Source: Nocardioides sp. IC4_145 | GTDB taxonomy: Bacteria; Actinomycetota; Actinomycetes; Propionibacteriales; Nocardioidaceae | NCBI RefSeq assembly: GCF_011250565.1 | Contig: NZ_JAANMS010000011.1 | Coordinates: 1 to 64,000 of the forward strand | DNA length: 64,000 nt | Reading direction: 5' to 3' | Part shown: one piece after another, positions 40,701 through 50,514 of the stretch | How positions within the stretch are numbered: position 1 is the stretch's first letter | How the letters are laid out: the number at the start of each line of letters is the position of its first letter | Made by a program: the position numbers and the translations under genes | The notes under the pieces: model-generated | Databases searched by the model: none | What the model was told of the DNA's origin: nothing | Seen by the model: only the letters and a program-made list of their open reading frames with translations

Positions 40701-43674
40701 GCTCACCCCCACCGACATCCTCGAGTCGATGCTGGCCCTCGACGACGCCCAGCGGTCCGCCACCAGCCTGATCCGCGAGCAGGCCGACCCGGCCACCCGG
40801 CTGGGCGAGGCCGCCCAGCGCTACCTCGACACCCTCTACGTCGCCGCCGAGGACCTGCTGCGCCACGAGACCATCACCGGCGCCGACGGCACCACGGTCA
40901 ACCTGGACGACGCGCTGGACACCGCCGTCGAGACCCTAGCGCCCGGGCTGTCGGACGAGGCCGCCTGGCCCACCCTGCGCGCCCACCTGCTCCTGCTCGG
41001 CGCCACCGGGGAGAACCCCGTCGAAGCGCTCCGTGCCGCGGCCGGCGACCGCGAGCTGGAGAGCGCGCGCGACCGGGCAGCGGTCCTCGATTGGCGCCTG
41101 GACGCCTCCGGCCTGCGCAACGCCGGTGCCGGGCCGCTGCCGTGGATGCCCGGGATCCCGGCCCGCCTGGCCGAGGACCCGCACTGGGGGGCCTACCTCT
41201 CCCAGCGCGCGCACCTGGTCGAGCAGCTCGCCGAGCAGGTCCACACCCGCGCCACCGAGCAGTCCTCGCTGCCGGTGTGGGCGCAGAACGGCATCCGTCC
41301 CGAGGCCGCCACGGTGGCCGACGTGGAGGTCTGGCGCGCAGCCATGCAGGTCCCCATCGACGACCGGCGACCGACCGGGGCTCCGCAGCTGCAGAAGGCC
41401 TCCTCCACCTACCAGCGTCGCCTCAACCGGGCCGTGATCGGAGACCACACGCCGGCGCTCAAGGAATGGCGCCAGCTGCTCTACACGCTGGCCCCGCAGG
41501 TCCGCGACGACGAGTTCACCCCGCTCCTGGCAGAGCGGCTGGCCGCGATGTCGCGCGCCGGCGTCACCGCCCACCAGCTGCTGCGCACCGCCACTGCCGC
41601 CGACCACCCGGCCGGCCCGCTCCCCGACGAGCACGCCGCGGCCGCGATCTGGTGGCGCATGGCCCGCCAGCTCACGCCGGCAGTCGCCGCGCAGATCGGC
41701 GACGGCTCCCACGGCGAAAGCGTCACCACCGACTGGGCGCCGCGGCTCGCGGACCTCTTCGGTCCCGAGCGTGCCGCGAGCATCCAGGCCAGCACCTGGT
41801 GGCCGGCGCTGGTCTCCAACGTCGACCACGGCCTGCAGCGCGGCTGGCAGCTCGAGGCCCTGCTGGGCGCCGGCCGAGCGATGCCCAGCGACGGCTGGGA
41901 AGGCGTCGACGAGTGCCAGGCGCTGGTCTGGCGGACCTCGATCGCGATGGAGACCGCCCCCGACGAGCACGCGCACGAGGTTCACTTCGACGAGCCGCCC
42001 GCCGACCTGTGGGAGGGCGTCGAGGCCGACCCCGTGGCGTTCGTCGACCACCCCGACGACGCGCCCTGGCCACTGGCCGAGGACCTCGAGCCGCCCGTCG
42101 ACGTGGTCGACGAGCACCTGGTCGACGCGCTCGAGGAGGACCTGGTCGTCGACGTCGACGAGGACCAGTACGTCGAACCCGACCTCACGCTGGCCGCCTA
42201 CCTCCGCGACCTCGGCGGCACCCGGCTGGAGCCCACCGAGGCCGACATCCGGCTCATGTACCAGCGGGCTGAGGAGTGGCACTCCTCCCCCGTCACGCGT
42301 GAGCGCATGGTCGAGATCAACGAGCTCACCCAGGCCTTCCTCGAGGCCCGGTTCACCGACTCGTGGGGCCGCGACTACCTCATCGGCCGGTTCGGGGTCG
42401 ACCTCGCCGGCGACGCGCGGTTCCGCCCCGGTCAGGCGCCGGCGGGGTGGACCAACCTGGTCGACCACCTCCGCGGCCGCGGTGTCAGCGACGCGGAGAT
42501 GCTGGCCGCCGGCGTCGCCACCGAGGCCAGCACCGGACGCTTCATCGACCGGTTCCGTGACCGTGTGATGTTCCCGGTGATCCACCAGGGCGAGGTCCTC
42601 GGCTTCGTCGGCCGGCGGCGCCCCGACCTCAACGACGCCGACAAGGCCGGACCGAAGTACCTCAACACCGCCGACACCCCGCTGTTCCACAAGGGCGCGC
42701 AGCTGTTCGGCGTCGTCGACGAGCTGCTCGCCGAGGGTGCCGTCCCGGTGATCGTCGAGGGCCCGATGGACGCCGTCGCCGTCACGATCGCCAGCGCCGG
42801 CCTTTACCTCGGCGTGGCCCCTCTCGGCACGTCCCTGACCGACGAGCAGGCCGCCCAGCTGGCCGCCGTGGGCCGCGACCCGATCGTGGCCACCGACGCC
42901 GACCTGGCTGGCCAGGTCGCTGCCGAGCGCGACTTCTGGATGCTCACGCCGCACGGCATGGACCCCGGCTTCGCCCGGTTCCCCGACGGCCTCGACCCGG
43001 CCGACCTGCTGGCCCAGCGCGGTCCGGCCGCGCTCACCGCCGCGGTGGCCAGCGGGCAGCCCGCCTTCCGGGCCCTCGGCGACCAGCTCCTCGCCGAGCG
43101 GCTCGACAACCTCGCGCCCGAGCAGGCGCGGGTGGCGGCCATGCGGATCCTCTCGGCCCGTCCCAGCCGGGCTTGGGAGCCGGGTGTCAACCAGGTGCGG
43201 GCACGGCTGCAGCTGTCCCAGCTCCAGGCCCGCCGCGACCTGCGCGACGCGGTCAAGAGCTGGGATGCTGACCCGCGGAAGGCTGCTCTGGCCGAGCTGC
43301 ACAAGAGCAGCGGCGTCCGCGCTCGTCTGGCGGCCGCGGCCGACAAGACGCCCGCCGAGCGGTGGGCGCCGCTGGCCCGCGAGCTCGACCCGCGCCTGCT
43401 CGAGCAGGGCGACTGGCCGGCCACCGCGGCGATGCTGCAGCAGGCCCACGAGCAGGGGCACGACGTCGGTGCCGCCACCCGTGCGATCGTCACCGAGAAG
43501 CCGCTGGGTGACAGCCCCGCCCGCCATCTGCGCTACCGGATCGTCTCCCGTCTCGAGCTCATGATCGACGGCAGCGAGGACACGCCGGCGCCGACCGCGT
43601 CGCAGGGAGCAGCGCGCGACCGGGAGGACGTCAACCGTCCGCGGCCGCCGCGGCGCGGCACTCCGCGCCGCTGA
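37777..43674 (+). CDS. traA: TraA: MobF relaxase-helicase with C-terminal primase-like TOPRIM domain
   Basis: A 1965-residue conjugative protein that would nick oriT, unwind the transferred strand and perhaps prime it. The N-terminal relaxase has MSLRKLTAGSGYDYLTRQVA and ASYYTEKGETPG (candidate catalytic Tyr) and the three-His metal site in FTHRDSRAGDPDLHTHVAVA (about 264-283). The RecD-like helicase has Walker A APAGSGKTTAVRAL (about 606) and Walker B VVIDEAGMADTLSLD (about 685). After an acidic linker (about 1420-1470), a DnaG-type part shows PVIVEGPMDAVAV (about 1658) and IVATDADLAGQVAAERDF (about 1705), the TOPRIM Glu and DxD. ATG 37777 fits the family N-terminus; GTGs at 37765 and 37771 also exist. 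Confidence 0.93.
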   Translation: MSLRKLTAGSGYDYLTRQVAAMDATDKGHTGLASYYTEKGETPGVWLGSGMEGIEGLDAGDIVTADHMQSLFGSGHHPLATQRTKELDLRIGRDEAGRPTGADYKTAVRLGTPYKVYDNDVSPFRIEVAKRIAALNEAAGLPGDWPVPAADRAKIRTEVAAEFFRAEHVRDPADARELAATIAKHSRPKTNAVAGYDLTFSPVKSVSVLWAISDPKTAAVIERAHQAAIKDALDFIESKALFTRQGTNGVRQVDVRGLIATAFTHRDSRAGDPDLHTHVAVANKVQTLDGKWLAIDGRPLHKAVVSASETYNTALERHLVDALGVQFAERPNEDARKRPIREIVGVDPELNRRFSKRRLNVEDRRKVLAAAFQATHGRPPTPVETIQLSQQATLETREAKHEPRSLAEQRDAWHREAVEVLGTPQRVKQMVHGALNPKGAARSLADSAWFAKTTDRIVATMEGSRSTWQYWHVYAEVQRQVRAANVPTNQVSQVVDLLVSEVLDDHSVSMARPWDTISEPAELRRADGSSVYTQAGADLFTSSKVLAAEQRLVDAAGRHDGYAVEAASVDLALLESTANGITLNAGQASLVREMATSGARLQLAIAPAGSGKTTAVRALASAWADGGGTIIGLAPSAAAADALRSQIDTQTDTLAKLTHSLEQARETGAAMPDWVAGIDSSTLVVIDEAGMADTLSLDAAVSYILERGGSVRLIGDDQQLSAIGAGGVLRDIRATHGALQLTELVRFKDPAEGAASLALREGKTEALGFYLDRDRVHVGDLATMTEDVFAAWQADRAAGLDSIMLAPTRDLVSELNQQARAHRLEGIDPTDVAASGPVRRLADGNEASIGELIITRENDRRLRTSATDWVKNGDRWTVLEIHDGGDLTVQHTQHGRTVRLPADYVARSAELGYACTVHTAQGVTADTMHGLATGAESRQQLYTMMTRGAHANHVYLEVVGDGDPHSVIHPTLVRPLTPTDILESMLALDDAQRSATSLIREQADPATRLGEAAQRYLDTLYVAAEDLLRHETITGADGTTVNLDDALDTAVETLAPGLSDEAAWPTLRAHLLLLGATGENPVEALRAAAGDRELESARDRAAVLDWRLDASGLRNAGAGPLPWMPGIPARLAEDPHWGAYLSQRAHLVEQLAEQVHTRATEQSSLPVWAQNGIRPEAATVADVEVWRAAMQVPIDDRRPTGAPQLQKASSTYQRRLNRAVIGDHTPALKEWRQLLYTLAPQVRDDEFTPLLAERLAAMSRAGVTAHQLLRTATAADHPAGPLPDEHAAAAIWWRMARQLTPAVAAQIGDGSHGESVTTDWAPRLADLFGPERAASIQASTWWPALVSNVDHGLQRGWQLEALLGAGRAMPSDGWEGVDECQALVWRTSIAMETAPDEHAHEVHFDEPPADLWEGVEADPVAFVDHPDDAPWPLAEDLEPPVDVVDEHLVDALEEDLVVDVDEDQYVEPDLTLAAYLRDLGGTRLEPTEADIRLMYQRAEEWHSSPVTRERMVEINELTQAFLEARFTDSWGRDYLIGRFGVDLAGDARFRPGQAPAGWTNLVDHLRGRGVSDAEMLAAGVATEASTGRFIDRFRDRVMFPVIHQGEVLGFVGRRRPDLNDADKAGPKYLNTADTPLFHKGAQLFGVVDELLAEGAVPVIVEGPMDAVAVTIASAGLYLGVAPLGTSLTDEQAAQLAAVGRDPIVATDADLAGQVAAERDFWMLTPHGMDPGFARFPDGLDPADLLAQRGPAALTAAVASGQPAFRALGDQLLAERLDNLAPEQARVAAMRILSARPSRAWEPGVNQVRARLQLSQLQARRDLRDAVKSWDADPRKAALAELHKSSGVRARLAAAADKTPAERWAPLARELDPRLLEQGDWPATAAMLQQAHEQGHDVGAATRAIVTEKPLGDSPARHLRYRIVSRLELMIDGSEDTPAPTASQGAARDREDVNRPRPPRRGTPRR

Positions 43675-43857
43675 CAGCGTCCGCCCTGAGCGGCCCTCCG
43701 CACTGGGCAACTCAGGCACCGGTTCGGCCCGTTCTCTCGAGTCGCCTATCTCCGTCGGCCGTCGTCACTAGGGTGGTCCCACGTGTCGTGTGAACCGCCT
43801 CTGCCGGTGGCTCAGGTGGCACGCCCTGGCGTCTGAGAATCCGGAGAACCCCCTGCC

Positions 43858-45864
43858 GTGTCCGTCCTGTCCAGCTTCGTGTGGAGTGTTGCCGACACCC
43901 TCCGGGGTCCGTACGCCGAGGCAGAGTACGGCTCGGTGATCCTGCCCTTCACGGTCCTGCGCCGATTGGAGTGCGTCATGGGCCCGCACCGCGAGGCGAT
44001 GGCGGAGATCGTCGCGCAGTACCAGGGAGAACAGCAGCGGCGAACCCACCTGAAGATAAGGACGCGCACGGAGGACTCCGCCGGGCTCTCGTTCTGGACG
44101 ACCAGCGACTTCACACTGGAGAAGGCCCTACAGGATCCAGACAACCTGGCAGAGAACCTCATCGATTACGTCGGCGGCTTCTCGGCCAACCTCGATGTCT
44201 TCAAGTCCTTCGACTTCGAGAACGTGATCCGCACGCTCGACTCACGCGACCGGCTCGCGCAGGTCACTCGCCACTTCGAGCGGATCGACCTGTCGCCCGA
44301 CGAGGTCTCCAACGCCGACATGGGCGACCTGTTCGAGAACCTTATCTACCGGTTCGCGGAGTCCGCCAACGACGGAGCCGGGCAGTTCTACACGCCGCGC
44401 GACGTCGTGCGGCTCCTGGTGGACCTGGTCTACGCCGAGGACACCGAGGCGCTGCGCGATCGCGGCACCGTTCGGTCGATCTACGACCCGACCGTCGGCA
44501 CTGGCGGCATGCTCACCGTCGCCGACGAGCACCTGCACGGCCTCAACCCGGACGCATCGACCGCGCTGTTCGGGCAGGAGATCAACCCGCGCACCTACGC
44601 CATCTGCAAGGCCGACCTGCTCATCAAGGGTCAGGACCCGTCGAACGTCCGCCAGGGCGACACGCTAGTCGTCGACAGGTTCGAGGACCGGCGCTTCGAC
44701 TACGTGCTCTCCAACCCACCGTTCGGGACCGACTGGAAGGCCGTCGAGTCCGAGGTGAAGAACGAGCACGCACGTGGCGGTCAGGGCCGGTTCGCTCCGG
44801 GGCTGCCGGCTGTCGGCGACGCCGCGATGCTGTTCCTGCTGCACGTCGCATCCAAGATGCGTGACGTCGACGAGACCGGCCGCGGCGGCAAAGCCGGCAT
44901 CGTCCTCAACGGCTCGCCGCTGTTCAACGGCGGCGCTGGCTCCGGCCCCTCGGAGATCCGCGGGCACATGCTCGAGAACGACCTGGTCGAGGCGATCGTC
45001 GCGCTGCCGAACGATATGTTCTACAACACCGGTATCGCCACCTACCTGTGGATCCTGTCGAACTCCAAGCCCGCAGAGCGCAAGGGCACCGTCCAGCTGA
45101 TCGACGCCACCGGGCTGGGCTCGAAGCTGCGGAAGTCGATCGGCTCCAAGCGTGTGGAGATCTCCGAGAAGGACCGCAAGGACATCGTTCGGGCATTCGC
45201 CGGTCTGGAGAATGCGGGCGGTGGGGCTGAGGTCCCGGTGAAGGTGTTCGGCAACCGTGACTTCGCGTACTGGAACGTCACCGTGGAGCGCCCGCTCCAG
45301 CTGCGCTTCGAGTGCACCTCGGAGACGATCAGCGCCGTCGCGGAGCAAAAGACGCTCGGCAAGATCGACGGTCTGCATGAAGCACTCGAGTCCTTCGGCG
45401 ACGCGGTCTACCTCAACCGCGAGAAGTTCAACAAGGACATCGGCATCCATCTACGTGACCACGGTGTCAGCCTGACAGCCGCGCAGCGCAAGACCCTGTG
45501 GCAGACGATCGGCGTCCACGACGAGACAGCCGACTACTGCCGAAGCACGTCGGGCAAGAACAAGGGCGAGATCGAGCCTGACCCGGCCTTGCGCGACACA
45601 GAGAACGTCCCGTTCGGCTGGGGTGGCTACCCCAAGACGCACGAGGCGCTCGAGGAGACCGTGCAGGCGTACTTCGATGCCGAGGTGAAGCCTCACGTCG
45701 ACGACGCCTGGATCGATTGGGACAAGACCAAGACCGGCTACGAGATCCCGTTTGCACGGCACTTCTACGCCTACGAGCCGCCCCGGCCGCTCGAAGAGAT
45801 CGACGCGGACCTCGAGCGAGTCGTCGGCGAGATCATGACCCTTCTGCGCGAGGTGGAGTCGTGA
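43858..45864 (+). CDS. hsdM: type I restriction-modification DNA methyltransferase subunit M
   Basis: A 668-residue N6-adenine methyltransferase. The N-terminal helical domain (SSFVWSVADTLRGPYAEAEY, LPFTVLRRLECVM) is followed by the SAM-binding domain: AGQFYTPRDVVRLLVDLVY, IYDPTVGTGGMLTVADEHL (motif I) and FDYVLSNPPFGTDWKAVE (NPPF catalytic motif IV). A long C-terminal region follows. It modifies target adenines to protect them from the linked restriction subunit. The GTG at 43858 is the natural start after an intergenic gap of about 180 bases downstream of traA. hsdS overlaps its 3' end by 4 bases. Confidence 0.94.
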   Translation: MSVLSSFVWSVADTLRGPYAEAEYGSVILPFTVLRRLECVMGPHREAMAEIVAQYQGEQQRRTHLKIRTRTEDSAGLSFWTTSDFTLEKALQDPDNLAENLIDYVGGFSANLDVFKSFDFENVIRTLDSRDRLAQVTRHFERIDLSPDEVSNADMGDLFENLIYRFAESANDGAGQFYTPRDVVRLLVDLVYAEDTEALRDRGTVRSIYDPTVGTGGMLTVADEHLHGLNPDASTALFGQEINPRTYAICKADLLIKGQDPSNVRQGDTLVVDRFEDRRFDYVLSNPPFGTDWKAVESEVKNEHARGGQGRFAPGLPAVGDAAMLFLLHVASKMRDVDETGRGGKAGIVLNGSPLFNGGAGSGPSEIRGHMLENDLVEAIVALPNDMFYNTGIATYLWILSNSKPAERKGTVQLIDATGLGSKLRKSIGSKRVEISEKDRKDIVRAFAGLENAGGGAEVPVKVFGNRDFAYWNVTVERPLQLRFECTSETISAVAEQKTLGKIDGLHEALESFGDAVYLNREKFNKDIGIHLRDHGVSLTAAQRKTLWQTIGVHDETADYCRSTSGKNKGEIEPDPALRDTENVPFGWGGYPKTHEALEETVQAYFDAEVKPHVDDAWIDWDKTKTGYEIPFARHFYAYEPPRPLEEIDADLERVVGEIMTLLREVES

Positions 45865-47216
45865 GCGTCGTAGTCGCAGATGCCGTCGCCGAGCGCGTTC
45901 ACAAGTGGCTTGGGGACATTCCGGCGGGTTGGACCGGGGCTCGACTCTTCGAGGTCGCAGATGCATGGACGAGCAACGTCGACAAGCACTCGGTCGAGGG
46001 GCAGCCTTCGGTCCGGCTCTGCAACTACGTGGACGTCTACAAGAACGACTCGATTGTCGACTCGCTCGACTTTATGGCAGCCACCGCGACCCGGGAGCAG
46101 ATCAGGAAGTTCCGCATCCGGGTCGGAGACACCCTCATCACCAAGGACTCCGAGACCGCCGACGACATCGGCGTACCTGCCTTCGTCGAGTACGAGGCCG
46201 ACGACCTCATCTGCGGTTACCACCTCGCGATCATCCGGCCCCACACGAAGAAGGTCGTTCCCAAGTTCCTCTACTGGACACTCGACTCCGAACCCATTGC
46301 GCGTCAGTGGGGCGTCACCGCGGCCGGCGTCACCCGCGTCGGGATCAGGAGTACCGATCTCAACAAGGTCACGATCCCGCTTCCATCGCCCGACGAACAG
46401 CGCGCCATCGCCGAATTTCTGGATCACGAGACGGCCCAGATCGACGCGCTCGTGGCCAAGCAGGAGGAACTGATCCGCCACCTCGAGGAGCGCCGGCTTG
46501 CGGTCATCACCACCACGACGCTAACTGGCCTTCGGGGCGAGGAATCTGGCGAGCACGACGTCACACGATGGGGGAGTTCGCTGGCCGTCGAACCGTGGCT
46601 CGTGAGAGCGCCACACACCTGGGGCATGGAGCGGTTCAAGACGGTCTGTCTGCCCCGGGAAGAGCGCAATGTCGCGGGCACTGAGTTGATGTTGTCGCTG
46701 ACCGTCAAGGGGCATCTGATTGATCGGTCGACGATGGCGGTTCAGCAGAACGCCTCAGACGCTTCGATCCCTCGGTACTTCGTCGCTCGTCCGAACGATC
46801 TCGTCGTGAATCCGATGTGGCTCATTGGCGGTGCGATCGGAGTTTCCGACAAGCGCGGAGCCGTGAGCCCGGACTATCGGGTCTTCGAAATCGCGGACGT
46901 GCTCGACCCCTGGTACCTCAACGCTGTGCTCCGTTCTGCCCCGTACTTCGATCAGTACCGGCTGTACACCCGGTCCAACACGACATTCGACCGAAGGATC
47001 AAGCAGAACGATCTGGACAACCTGCCGATCCCGATCCCTCCGATGGATGAGCAGCGGGACATCGTCGCGCATATCAACGAGCAGACCACGCAGATCGACG
47101 CCCTCATCTCCAAGCCCCAGGAGCACATCGCCCTCGCCAGGGAGCGGCGCTCGGCGCTGATCACGGCAGCGGTGACCGGGCAGATCGACGTACGGACAGC
47201 ACGGAAGGCGAGCTGA
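45861..47216 (+). CDS. hsdS: type I restriction-modification specificity subunit S
   Basis: A 451-residue protein with the usual two target-recognition domains and two conserved coiled-coil spacers. TRD1 ends before IPLPSPDEQRAIAEFLDHET, AQIDALVAKQEELIRHLEER. TRD2 ends before IPIPPMDEQRDIVAHINEQT, TQIDALISKPQEHIALARER. The near-identical spacer pairs confirm the family. The subunit determines which bipartite DNA sequence is methylated or cut, and that sequence cannot be predicted here. GTG 45861 overlaps hsdM (GTGA), and hsdR starts 6 bases after its stop. Confidence 0.93.
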   Translation: MSVVVADAVAERVHKWLGDIPAGWTGARLFEVADAWTSNVDKHSVEGQPSVRLCNYVDVYKNDSIVDSLDFMAATATREQIRKFRIRVGDTLITKDSETADDIGVPAFVEYEADDLICGYHLAIIRPHTKKVVPKFLYWTLDSEPIARQWGVTAAGVTRVGIRSTDLNKVTIPLPSPDEQRAIAEFLDHETAQIDALVAKQEELIRHLEERRLAVITTTTLTGLRGEESGEHDVTRWGSSLAVEPWLVRAPHTWGMERFKTVCLPREERNVAGTELMLSLTVKGHLIDRSTMAVQQNASDASIPRYFVARPNDLVVNPMWLIGGAIGVSDKRGAVSPDYRVFEIADVLDPWYLNAVLRSAPYFDQYRLYTRSNTTFDRRIKQNDLDNLPIPIPPMDEQRDIVAHINEQTTQIDALISKPQEHIALARERRSALITAAVTGQIDVRTARKAS

Positions 47217-47221
47217 GAAAG

Positions 47222-50200
47222 ATGGCAGCACCGGACGGTACGCGCGAGGAGGCGTTCGAGACCGAGATCGCCGAGTACCTCGCCGCTCACGGCTGGGAGT
47301 ACAGCGAGACCGACACCGGCTACGACGTCGAGCGTGCGCTCTGGCCAGAGGACGTGCACTGGTGGCTCTCTGAGACGCAGCCTGACGAGTACACCAAGGT
47401 CGTCCGGGTCGGCACCAGTGCGGAGGCTGCTGACCGCGAGGCGTTGCTGGACTCGCTGGTGTCTCGCCTGGACACGCCGATGAGCTCGGGTGGCGGCACG
47501 CTGAACGTGCTCCGTCGGAAGTTCTCTCACACTCGCGGAGCTACCGCGCACTTGCGCATGTGCCAGTTCAAGCCGGCCACCACACTCAACCGCGACGTCA
47601 CCGCCGCCTACGACAAGGTGCGCCTGCGGGTGGTCAGGCAGGTGCACTTCTCGCCGAAGCGCGGCGATTCGCGCTCGATCGACCTGGTCCTGTTCGTCAA
47701 CGGCCTGCCTGTCGCGACGATCGAGCTGAAGTCGTTCTTCAAGCAGGAGTGGCGCACGGCGGTCAGTCAGTACCGCAACGACCGCAACCCGGCCGGCCAG
47801 CCGCTGCTGGGCTTTGGCACGCGCGCGCTGGTGCACTTCGCCGTCGACGACGACCAGATCCACATGACGACGAAGCTGGCGGGAGAAGGGACGCACTTCC
47901 TGCCCTTCAACCGCGGGCAGGAGGACACCGGCGCTGCCGGCAATCCCGCCAACCCGAATGGCGCTGCGACGTCGTACCTCTGGGAGCAGGTTCTACGGCG
48001 CGACAACTGGCTGGCCATCCTCGGCTCGCAGATGTTCCTCAAGACGGAGGCCGAGGAGGACCCCGCGACGGGGCGGATCAAGCGGTCCACGACGCTGATG
48101 TTCCCGCGCTACCACCAGTGGCGCGCGGTCAAGAAACTCGTCGACACGATCACAGTGGAAGGCCCCGGCCGGCGCTACCTGATCGAGCACTCAGCGGGGT
48201 CGGGCAAGACGAACACGATTGCGTGGACGGCGCACCGGCTAGCCCGGCTGCACGATGAGGCCAACACCAAGGTCTTCGACAAGATCCTCATCGTCTCCGA
48301 CCGACGCGTGTTGGATGCTCAGCTGCAGCAGGCGGTCGAGCAGGTCGATGACACCGTCGGCACCGTCGCGGTCATCGACTCCGCGGCCGTGCGCCGTTCG
48401 GGCGGCTCGAAGTCCAGGGCGCTGCTCGACGCACTGACCGGGTCGACACTGATCATCGTCGTGACCATCCAGACGTTCCCGTACGTGAAGGGCCTGCTGG
48501 AGACGACGCTGGGCGACAGGAGCTTCGCGGTAATCATTGACGAGGCGCACACTTCTCAGTCCGGCAAGACCGCCGCAGACCTGAAGAAGGTGCTCACCGA
48601 GGGTGGCCAGCTCACGACCGACGAGGAGCTCGACTCCCAGGACGTCGTCAACGAGCTGGTCGAGGCCGACCTCACGCGCGAGGAGCAGATCGCGGCCGAG
48701 ACCGCGGCCCGGGCTGGCGCGCGGAACGTCTCACTGCTCGCGTTCACCGCCACGCCCAAGACGAAGACGAAGATGCTGTTTGGTCGCGAGAACGACGAGG
48801 GCAAGCCCGTCTCCTTCGACGTTTACCCGATGCGGCAGGCGATCGAGGAGGGCTTCATCCTTGACGTGCTACGCGGCTACCAGACCTACAAGACTGCCTT
48901 CGAGATCGAGCAACGCGGCCAGGACGGCGTCGTCACCGGGATCACGAGCGACGAGGACGACCGGCTTGTGGACCCGAAGGTCGCAACGCGCAAAATCATG
49001 CGGTTTGCCAACCTGCACCCGACCAACGTGGGGCAGAAAGTGGAGATCATCGTCGAGCACTTCCGGGCCAACGTCGCGCACCTGCTGGACGGTCACGCCA
49101 AGGCGATGGTCGTGACCGACTCCAGGCAGGCAGCCGTGCGGTACAAGCTGGAGACCGACAGGTACTTGGCCCAGAAGCGCTACGGCTACCAGACGATCGT
49201 GGCGTTCTCGGACAAGATCAGCGACGAGGAGTACGGCCTGGTCGACGCCACCGAGGCATCGATGAACCCCGGGCTCGGTTCGGACCTTGCTCGGGAGTTC
49301 CGCCGGCCGGAGTACCGGCTGATGCTGGTTGCCGACAAGTTCCAGACCGGCTTCGACCAGCCGCTGCTGTGCGCCATGTATGTCGACAAGCGGCTCCCCG
49401 ACGTGCACGCGGTGCAGACGCTGTCGCGGCTGAACCGCACCTACCGCGCACCCTCGGGAGAGGTGAAGGACCGCACGTTCGTGCTGGACTTTGTCAACGA
49501 TCCCGAGGAGATCCGCGAGGCATTCCTGACCTACTATCTCGAGGCGCATGTCGAGACCGCAACGGACCCGAACCTGGTCCACCGGCTGGCCACGAAGCTG
49601 GCTCAGGCGCGAATCTACGTGCCCGCCGACGTCGAGCGCTACGCGGCGGCATGGTGGGTGCCGAAGCAGTCCCACGCCGCGCTCGCGGCAGCAGTGACGC
49701 CGGCACGCGACGAGTTCGCCACCCGCTGGGCAGATGCGCTTGAGCGCCAGGACACCCAAGCGCTCGACGAGCTGCGGACGTTCCGCAAGGACTGTGGCTC
49801 CTACGTGCGCCTGTACGACTTCATGTCTCAGGTCGTCGACTACGGCACCAGCGACCTGGAGAAGCTGGCCGAGTTCCTGCGGCAGCTCACGAGGCTGCTG
49901 GTAGTTGATGGTGACGGGTCCGGGGACGTCGATGTGTCCGGCCTCGAACTGCGCCGCGTGCGGCAGATCGACCAGGGGAAATCCGATATCGCTTTGTCCG
50001 GGGACCACGACACGCCGGCGCTGGGAGGCATTTCCGGGGTCGGGTCGGGGGTGTCGCGCCAGGATCCGCAGCAGGCGCTGCTATCCGACGTGGTCGCCCG
50101 TATCAACGCCCTTTTCGGGGCTGAGTTCGCCGACCCGCAGATCGAGGGCTTCGTGGTTGCCGCGGCCGGCATGGCCGAGGAGGACCCCCGCATCGCCGAC

Positions 50201-50452
50201 CAGATCGACCACAACGCAGTCGATCAGTTCCTGGCCTCGCCGGATCTTCGGGAGACACTCACCGACGCCGCTGTACTGAACGAGGGCGCGTTCGGCAAGC
50301 TCACCGGCGCGCTGACCGGGGAGAACGAGCGCGCCGACGAGCTGATTCGGCTCATCGGCAGCTACCTCTACCAGTCCCGCCGCATGCGGACGTCTGACGA
50401 GGCGGATTCCGACGACGCCGATGCCTCGGACAAGCGCGGGCGGCTGCAATGA
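47222..50452 (+). CDS. hsdR: type I restriction-modification endonuclease/translocase subunit R
   Basis: A 1076-residue motor-nuclease. The N-terminal nuclease domain contains RSIDLVLFVNGLPVATIELK (PD-ExK-like E-x-K). The DEAD-type helicase motor has YLIEHSAGSGKTNTIAWTAH (Walker A, about 324), AVIIDEAHTSQSGKT (about 440), LLAFTATPKTKTKML and a C-terminal helicase motif region LMLVADKFQTGFDQPLLCAM. The last 200 residues are helical and bind the M2S complex. The frame is intact, so the hsdMSR system appears functional. A minus-strand Abi-family gene follows 60 bases later. Confidence 0.94.
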   Translation: MAAPDGTREEAFETEIAEYLAAHGWEYSETDTGYDVERALWPEDVHWWLSETQPDEYTKVVRVGTSAEAADREALLDSLVSRLDTPMSSGGGTLNVLRRKFSHTRGATAHLRMCQFKPATTLNRDVTAAYDKVRLRVVRQVHFSPKRGDSRSIDLVLFVNGLPVATIELKSFFKQEWRTAVSQYRNDRNPAGQPLLGFGTRALVHFAVDDDQIHMTTKLAGEGTHFLPFNRGQEDTGAAGNPANPNGAATSYLWEQVLRRDNWLAILGSQMFLKTEAEEDPATGRIKRSTTLMFPRYHQWRAVKKLVDTITVEGPGRRYLIEHSAGSGKTNTIAWTAHRLARLHDEANTKVFDKILIVSDRRVLDAQLQQAVEQVDDTVGTVAVIDSAAVRRSGGSKSRALLDALTGSTLIIVVTIQTFPYVKGLLETTLGDRSFAVIIDEAHTSQSGKTAADLKKVLTEGGQLTTDEELDSQDVVNELVEADLTREEQIAAETAARAGARNVSLLAFTATPKTKTKMLFGRENDEGKPVSFDVYPMRQAIEEGFILDVLRGYQTYKTAFEIEQRGQDGVVTGITSDEDDRLVDPKVATRKIMRFANLHPTNVGQKVEIIVEHFRANVAHLLDGHAKAMVVTDSRQAAVRYKLETDRYLAQKRYGYQTIVAFSDKISDEEYGLVDATEASMNPGLGSDLAREFRRPEYRLMLVADKFQTGFDQPLLCAMYVDKRLPDVHAVQTLSRLNRTYRAPSGEVKDRTFVLDFVNDPEEIREAFLTYYLEAHVETATDPNLVHRLATKLAQARIYVPADVERYAAAWWVPKQSHAALAAAVTPARDEFATRWADALERQDTQALDELRTFRKDCGSYVRLYDFMSQVVDYGTSDLEKLAEFLRQLTRLLVVDGDGSGDVDVSGLELRRVRQIDQGKSDIALSGDHDTPALGGISGVGSGVSRQDPQQALLSDVVARINALFGAEFADPQIEGFVVAAAGMAEEDPRIADQIDHNAVDQFLASPDLRETLTDAAVLNEGAFGKLTGALTGENERADELIRLIGSYLYQSRRMRTSDEADSDDADASDKRGRLQ

Positions 50453-50514
50453 CGACGTGGAGATCTTCGGCGGATGCTGCGGGGCCTTGTGGCTCACGTG
50501 ATGGGCCGAGCGGG

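Noticed and set aside
40936..43719. 927-codon minus-strand open frame
   Set aside because: It is a shadow of traA, with repetitive Gly/Val/Arg/Leu composition and no start signals. traA has continuous domain motifs on the other strand.
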